Shown one piece after another: positions 57,367 to 62,165 of a stretch of DNA of 62,165 bases. How positions within the stretch are numbered: the first letter of the stretch is position 1; the number at the start of each line of letters is the position of its first letter. The stretch is from Scytalidium lignicola. Lineage: Eukaryota; Ascomycota; Leotiomycetes. The DNA is taken from positions 1 through 62,165 of the forward strand of contig NCSJ02000255.1 in the NCBI GenBank assembly GCA_002812745.2, read 5' to 3'. A program made the position numbers and the translations under genes. The notes under the pieces are model-generated. The model did no database searches. It saw only the letters and a list, made by a program, of their open reading frames with translations, and was not told where the DNA came from.

Positions 57367-59224
57367 TCACGTGAGCCAATCCTTGAGCCTTTCCAGGATT
57401 GTCTGATTCTCTAGTACAGGCTTCTCAGCTGCAATTACTGTATCTAAATCCGTGAAAAGGTCCACATTTTCAGGGGCCATTGCCCATGGCTCACTCCAAA
57501 ACCAGATCCTGTGCCCGAAATAAATCACAAGGAAGGCTGGAATTCCAACATAAGCCGTCATAAAGCTCGATATGGACCAACGACTCGGGAAGAAGACGTC
57601 AAATCCGTTGATAAGAACCAGAATGGTGAAGCCAACAACAGAGACATAGGACCCCCATGGTTGTATGAAAGAATGATATGGTAGATCCGTTTGGCCTTGG
57701 ACTTGACAAGCCTTTCGGAATCGCAGGTAGACGATGCAGCAGCAGATCCAGGAGATGAAACCAGAGGTATTTGTTAAATTGACGAACCAGTTGAAAACGG
57801 TGGCACCGGAATTTGAGCAATTTAGATATGCTAGTCCGCAGAAGAGCGATGATGCAATTACTGCCACATATGGCACTCCCCTCTTTGTGCAGCGTTTGAA
57901 TATAGCCGGTGCGTTTCCAGCAACTGCCAGCGAGTATAAGGATCTCGATGACATGTACAAGAATGAATTTCCAGATGACCAGGCTGATGTAATGACGGCA
58001 GCATTTACCACGCTTCCCAAGTTTTTGATTCCCGCACTATCAATTCCGACAACAAATCCAGAGCTCTAGTTCTGTGTCAACTAACATGTTAAAATGCGGT
58101 TAGAGGTGCAAGAACTTACAGCAGCACCCACACCTCCATTTGTCAGGCGTGGGTCATTATAAGGGCAGATAATCCCGATTGCTACTACGCATCCAATGTA
58201 AAAGAAGACAAGGCGGAAGAAGTAGCGGTTTGATGCTTTGGGCAGGTTTCGTCGAGGGGATTTCATCTCCCCTCCGGTTGTAACGAGCAGCTCTGGGGCA
58301 AATGTAAAAGGAAAGGCGGAAGCAACAATGGTTCCAATGAATGCTATAAATGTACCTGTCCCTCCTGTTTTTATCCATGTATTAGTTGCCCCGGGATCTT
58401 TCCAGTAGTGAAAGCCTAGTATTCCATGCTGTTCTGGCCCACCCCCCCAAAACAGGACGAAGCTGAGAATTAGGAGCCCTAACTATTACCAGGGAGTTAA
58501 AGAGTTGCCATATTATATTATTTAGGCTTTGCTCACCATCAAAAACACCTTCAACGATGCAAACCAGAATTCTGTCTCTCCATAAAATGCTACCGGTAGG
58601 AGGTTCAATCCGACTATCACAACAATGAAAATTGTTATCCATACAGCGATCTAAAATTCTTCAGTGCGTGTCCAAAGTTGACCATTTGCAAGTTGACCAT
58701 ACATTGACCGAATTGGGCCAGTAACCGATCACAATTCCAGCTGCTGTTATCTCGAAGGGAACTAATATGCCGAGAGAGTACCAATATAGCCATCTGTAAC
58801 TGGTTAGCATATAGCAAAGAGTTTTCAGATACGTGATATACCCCATCGCAAATCCTAAGCTCTTGGACACATTTCGATAACCATAATAGGCCATTGTTCC
58901 ACCCGGAACAGGGAGATACGATGCAACCTCGGCGATTGCAGTCACGACGAAGTAGACGAGAGCTGCAAGAATGCTATAACCAAGGAAAATGAACAGTGGA
59001 CCACCCTTGGCTAGAGTGGCACCAGAACCGACAAAAAGACCTGTTCCAATGGTACCTCCGAGGGCAATCATCTGAGAATGGCGAGCTTTGAGACCCCTAT
59101 GAGTCGTCTCGTAGGTCTGGATCTCTGCAGAACCAAGCTCAGCATCAACGGATGTCTCCTCATTGGTCACCTTCTTCTCGTCATTTGCTTCTGCAGAGCT
59201 GCTGTACTTGACCTCGTGATCCAT
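57367..59224 (-). CDS. amino-acid permease (YAT family)
   Basis: Plasma-membrane amino-acid importer of the fungal AAP/YAT family, about 530 residues in five or six exons. The start at 59224 gives a polar cytosolic tail; RGLKARHSQMIALGGTIGTG and LFVGSG mark TM1. Then come PGGTMAYYGYRNVSKSLGFAMG, PFEITAAGIVIGYW, and after splicing IAVWITIFIVVIVGLNLLPV and GEFWFAS-like KVFLM joined to GLLILSFVLFWGGGPE. PFTFAPELLVTTGGEMKSPRR is the conserved TM6 region. A junction with acceptor AACTAG gives AASSGFVVGIDSAGI and avoids an apparent TAG. The C-terminal part WICCCIVYLRFRKACQ leads to a tail ending at 57367. No defects. Confidence 0.92.
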
Positions 59225-60358
59225 AGCTGATTGAAGGACTAGATACAATGTAAACTAGATCAGTTATAATTGTAATGAGCAGACCAGGAAAAGCAAAGGG
59301 GCGGTAGGAGAGCCTCTAGTGATATAACAAGAGAACCAACTGATAAACTTGGAGATAACAGAAGCTATAGCATTCTTGGCGGCAACGGTGTGATAGTCTA
59401 GAGTTCTATCCTACCATTCACAAGCTCCATGATTTCAGCATCGACCGATTACAGGCAATTGATCCATAGAGGCCCGGGATTGGTTATCTCACGTTCCATG
59501 CTTTGAAAGACTTAGCAGTAGTCCTCTTGCGGTTAAGAGCTGTCAGGCAAGTCTGACACGGCCAAGTAATTGCAGTCGAGATAAGTAGAAGGGAAGCTGG
59601 GGGTTGCGATAAGATGTTGATACGAACCCCTGTTGCTTCTCTTACCTACCACCCGCCATGTGGCAATTGATAAGCCCCCAACTTTGCCGTCCATACAAGA
59701 AGAAGGGAGAAGGCTGGGATTCGAGATTCAGAGTCATGCTAACCCGGGATCTTGATTATTTCCTGCGTGTCCTCGGACGGTGGTTTCGTTATGTTATCAA
59801 ATACCATTGCTAATAACTAATCGATGTGCGACTCTCGTCATACCGTACGAGCGTCAGGGCATCTCCAAATTGGCACGATCAAAATAGAGTCCAGGGTTTT
59901 CTAACATCATTATGCATTAATGCAAATAATGTCATCATCTTGAGCTCCTATCATCCGGTTGAAATATGCATGCGACCGTACAGCTGGCTGGATAGATGAT
60001 GGACGATACCGGTGACAAGGACCCGGAATCGTTATTGCATTTTGGAGTCCTACAAGAAATAGCCAGGGGAGGTTGATCAGGGCTACATTATTAACCAAGT
60101 ATGCCTGAGTTTAGGATGCCAGGTGATACCGGCACTCGGTATGGACGTATTGCTGATCCTCTTGCATTAATTTGATATTGCATGACAGAAGTGCAGTACA
60201 TACGTATACTCATAAGTTATGGTTTCTATCTTGATAATTATGTTATTCGCTGCACTCAAAGTTATCAAATTATTATAGATCCAAATAATGTTAAAATTAT
60301 ATTTTAATAACTTAAATTAAAAAATCAAATTTAAGTAAACCTTTTTAGTTAATAATAA
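59225..60358. other. intergenic, no gene recognised
   Basis: Promoter of the permease and about 1 kb without a supported gene; AT content rises after 60240. Confidence 0.4.
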
Positions 60359-60556
60359 TGTTAGTTCACTCGTAACATGTAGTACAGTATGCAATAATAT
60401 GTAATATACTTGTTATGCTAAATTATAGTTGTTATGCAAAAAGAAGATAAGAGTAGAACAAAGTTGTAAGAGCTTTGCTTATTCTTATTACTTAATCAGG
60501 ACTAGCTTACAAGGGTATATGAATATTACATGTGCATAATTATTACTCTATTAATA
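60359..60556 (-). repeat. LTR copy A (about 198 bp), Copia type
   Basis: Begins TGTTAGTTCACTCGTAACAT and ends TTAATA on the plus strand. It aligns along its full length with copy B at 61564-61757, with many C/T and A/G differences. No internal retrotransposon domain adjoins it on the left, so it is probably a solo LTR. The orientation is taken from copy B. Confidence 0.7.
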
Positions 60557-60840
60557 TTTAAACTTTATAATAAGCAGTATTAGGAAAAAAAATTAAAGTA
60601 ATTAATTACTAATTTAATTTAATTTAATTAACAAATTTTAGTATTCAATTTAATTATTAAATTTAGTAATTAATTATAAAATTAATTACTTTTGCATAAA
60701 ATAATGCATTTTTCAAAAATTTATACAATTGTATAAATTTTAATTCAGTTAAAATACTTGAAATGAAGTTACTTGCCATACAATTTCTAGTATAAAGTGA
60801 CCTTATTATAAGTATTTTAACTAAACTAATAAACTAATAA

Positions 60841-61563
60841 CTAAATAACAAATTCTGATTCAATTTCTTGTAAGTTTTCTAAATTCTCTTCAATAATATC
60901 ATCAGTATATATTCCTCAACTTTTTAAACACATAATAATATTAAAAGTAGACTTATTAAGTCTATTTCTTAATTTGGTTATATTTAAAGCTCCTTGTGAA
61001 AAATAACGTTTACTAGAAGTTGAAGTTGCTGGAATTTGTAAATATTTTCGAGCTAATATAGTTAAAACTGAATATTTTAACTTATTTGACTTTTAGTATA
61101 TTAAAGGATTTGTCTAATAATAATTAGTATATAATTATATATATTATTAATAAACTTACTTGTTTATTTGACCTTCTTTCTTCTAAATATAAATTTAATT
61201 CGTCTAAATTTTCTGTATTTTCGTTTATATAAATATCATCAGAATCAGAATTATATAAATCAGAATTATTTCTTAAAATTGGTAAAGTATTATAAAAATC
61301 CCCTTTTTCTCTAAAAATTAGTTAATATTAAATATAAAAATATATATATATACTTACAATTGATATTCAGAATAAAGTAAATTGTATATATTACTAGCTT
61401 GTCCTGTTGTTAAACTAATATTTGATAATCCTTCTCTTTTAATTTTAGGATCTAAAATTTAAGCTATATATAAAGCTTTATTTTTAGATAAAATAAAACT
61501 AATATTTGGATAATATTTTCTTAATTTAACTAAACCTCTATTTATTGCTTTAATAAAAGTAAG
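60841..61563 (-). mobile_element. hAT transposase C-terminal remnant
   Basis: The minus strand encodes the end of a hAT transposase in at least three exon-like pieces. The first has INRGLVKLRKYYPN and a decayed catalytic-domain end (KALYIA, stop, ILDPKIKREG). The second is polar (NSDSDDIYINENTENLDE). The last has LARKYLQIPATSTSSKRYFS, then KLRNRLNKST and MCLKS followed by TGA where Trp is usual, and is the hAT dimerisation domain. It ends at 60841. The 5' part is cut off at 61564 by an LTR. The frame has two RIP-type stops, so it is inactive. Confidence 0.8.
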
Positions 61564-61757
61564 TGTCAGTTCACTTGTAACACAAAGTACAGTATGCAAT
61601 TATACATAATATACTTGTTATATTATTCCATGGTTGTTGTACAATTAAGGATAAGAGGGCAAAGCTGTAAAAGCTTCACTTGTTCCTACTACCTAATCAG
61701 GACTAGCTTACAAGGATACATGAATATCATGTATACATAACTATTATTTTATTAACA
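61564..61757 (-). repeat. LTR copy B (194 bp), 3' LTR of a Copia element
   Basis: Runs from TGTCAGTTCACTTGTAACAC to TTAACA on the plus strand; read on the minus strand it begins TGTTAATA, usual for Copia LTRs, and ends CTGACA. It directly follows the pol end on the minus strand (right side) and cuts the hAT remnant on its left. Confidence 0.75.
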
Positions 61758-62165
61758 CTAGAGTTACTCTAAAAATGGTTATACACTATAACTCTTAAAA
61801 CGTTTAAACCTGTAAAGTTTTCTTAATTACATGTTAATTACCTAATTAGGAATAACTCTAAATCCCTCCTCTGTAGGATCTTCTGTTCTACTACTTATAT
61901 TATCATGTTCTACTTATTCTACTACTTTTAATTGTACTTTATTAGTATTTAATAGTTGTTTCAAAGTGTTTGATGGCTTTCCTTTAGTCATAAAATCAAC
62001 TGGATTTGTAATTCCTTCAATTTATTATACTTTAACAATTTAACATTGTTTGTATACTTAACAAAGGTATATTATGTTAATCATAAGTTACTTTTCTTGT
62101 GTAATTCCTAACTTGACAAGGTAATTGTATAATAACCTTGAATTTGTATATATAATCAGTAAGAG
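61758..62165 (-). mobile_element. Copia polyprotein tail (end of RNase H), continues past window
   Basis: The minus strand reads IEGITNPVDFMTKGKPSNTL and LKQLLNTNKVQL near 62020-61920, matching the end of the Copia RNase H domain, where NPADxLTK is usual. A TAG/TAA-type stop pattern further upstream (62165-62040) shows moderate decay. The element extends beyond the right edge; with copy B as its 3' LTR the orientation is fixed. Confidence 0.7.

Noticed and set aside
58040..58130. In-frame TAG in the amino-acid permease
   Set aside because: Using the acceptor that ends in AACTAG removes the codon and keeps the conserved frame, so no defect is needed.
1..62165. CRISPR arrays, bacterial operons or prophage
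   Set aside because: Gene structure with introns and fungal families throughout; no regularly spaced repeats of CRISPR type.

Overview
The window is nuclear DNA of a filamentous ascomycete (Pezizomycotina). The evidence is genes with many short introns (about 45-100 nt, GT..AG), Zn2Cys6 regulators, sugar porters and secreted hydrolases, plus very AT-rich blocks in which transposon coding sequence is decayed by C-to-T / G-to-A changes, the signature of repeat-induced point mutation (RIP). A Leotiomycete-like origin is only an impression. Single N characters sit mostly next to homopolymer runs. At two gene starts, ignoring the N restores the reading frame, so they look like homopolymer-length artefacts of the assembly.

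Layout. 1-2.1 kb: no gene, then a near-perfect 452-bp fold-back MITE with a TA target duplication. 2.3-11.6 kb: a compact catabolic cluster of five genes: an acyl-CoA synthetase of the ACSF3 type ending in AKL, an MFS porter (with one in-frame stop), a family III CoA-transferase, an enoyl-CoA isomerase-like crotonase ending in HKL, and a second crotonase ending in AKL. The three enzymes with PTS1 tails point to a peroxisome. The two divergent promoters share the 10-mer TTTTCGGCAA, and related sites lie upstream of the synthetase. 12-17.4 kb: a secretory-lipase pseudogene, an intact sugar porter, and a type-B carboxylesterase pseudogene that runs into AT-rich DNA. 17.4-22 kb and 26.3-32.6 kb: AT-rich RIP-type blocks; the second holds a dead Ty1/Copia element. 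Between them (22.8-25.5 kb) is a gene island with an intact SDR and an acidic protein of unknown function.

33.3-40.6 kb: a truncated porter start, then a second candidate cluster: sugar porter and paraoxonase/lactonase-like protein (divergently transcribed) and a Zn2Cys6 regulator. 41-51 kb: methyltransferase, TauD/TfdA dioxygenase, a decayed extracellular protein, serine carboxypeptidase and an RTA1-type membrane protein. 52-53.3 kb: a complete but RIP-damaged Tc1/mariner element. 54.5-59.2 kb: an amidase and an amino-acid permease separated by a 240-bp MITE. 60.3-62.2 kb: two related LTRs around a hAT transposase relic, with the tail of a Copia polyprotein entering from the right edge.

How the genes may work together: the first cluster can be read as uptake (MFS), CoA activation (ligase or CoA-transferase) and peroxisomal handling of an enoyl-CoA (two crotonases). 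The second can be read as uptake plus lactone hydrolysis under a local regulator. Amidase plus amino-acid permease, and carboxypeptidase nearby, suggest nitrogen scavenging. The substrates are not determined by the sequence.
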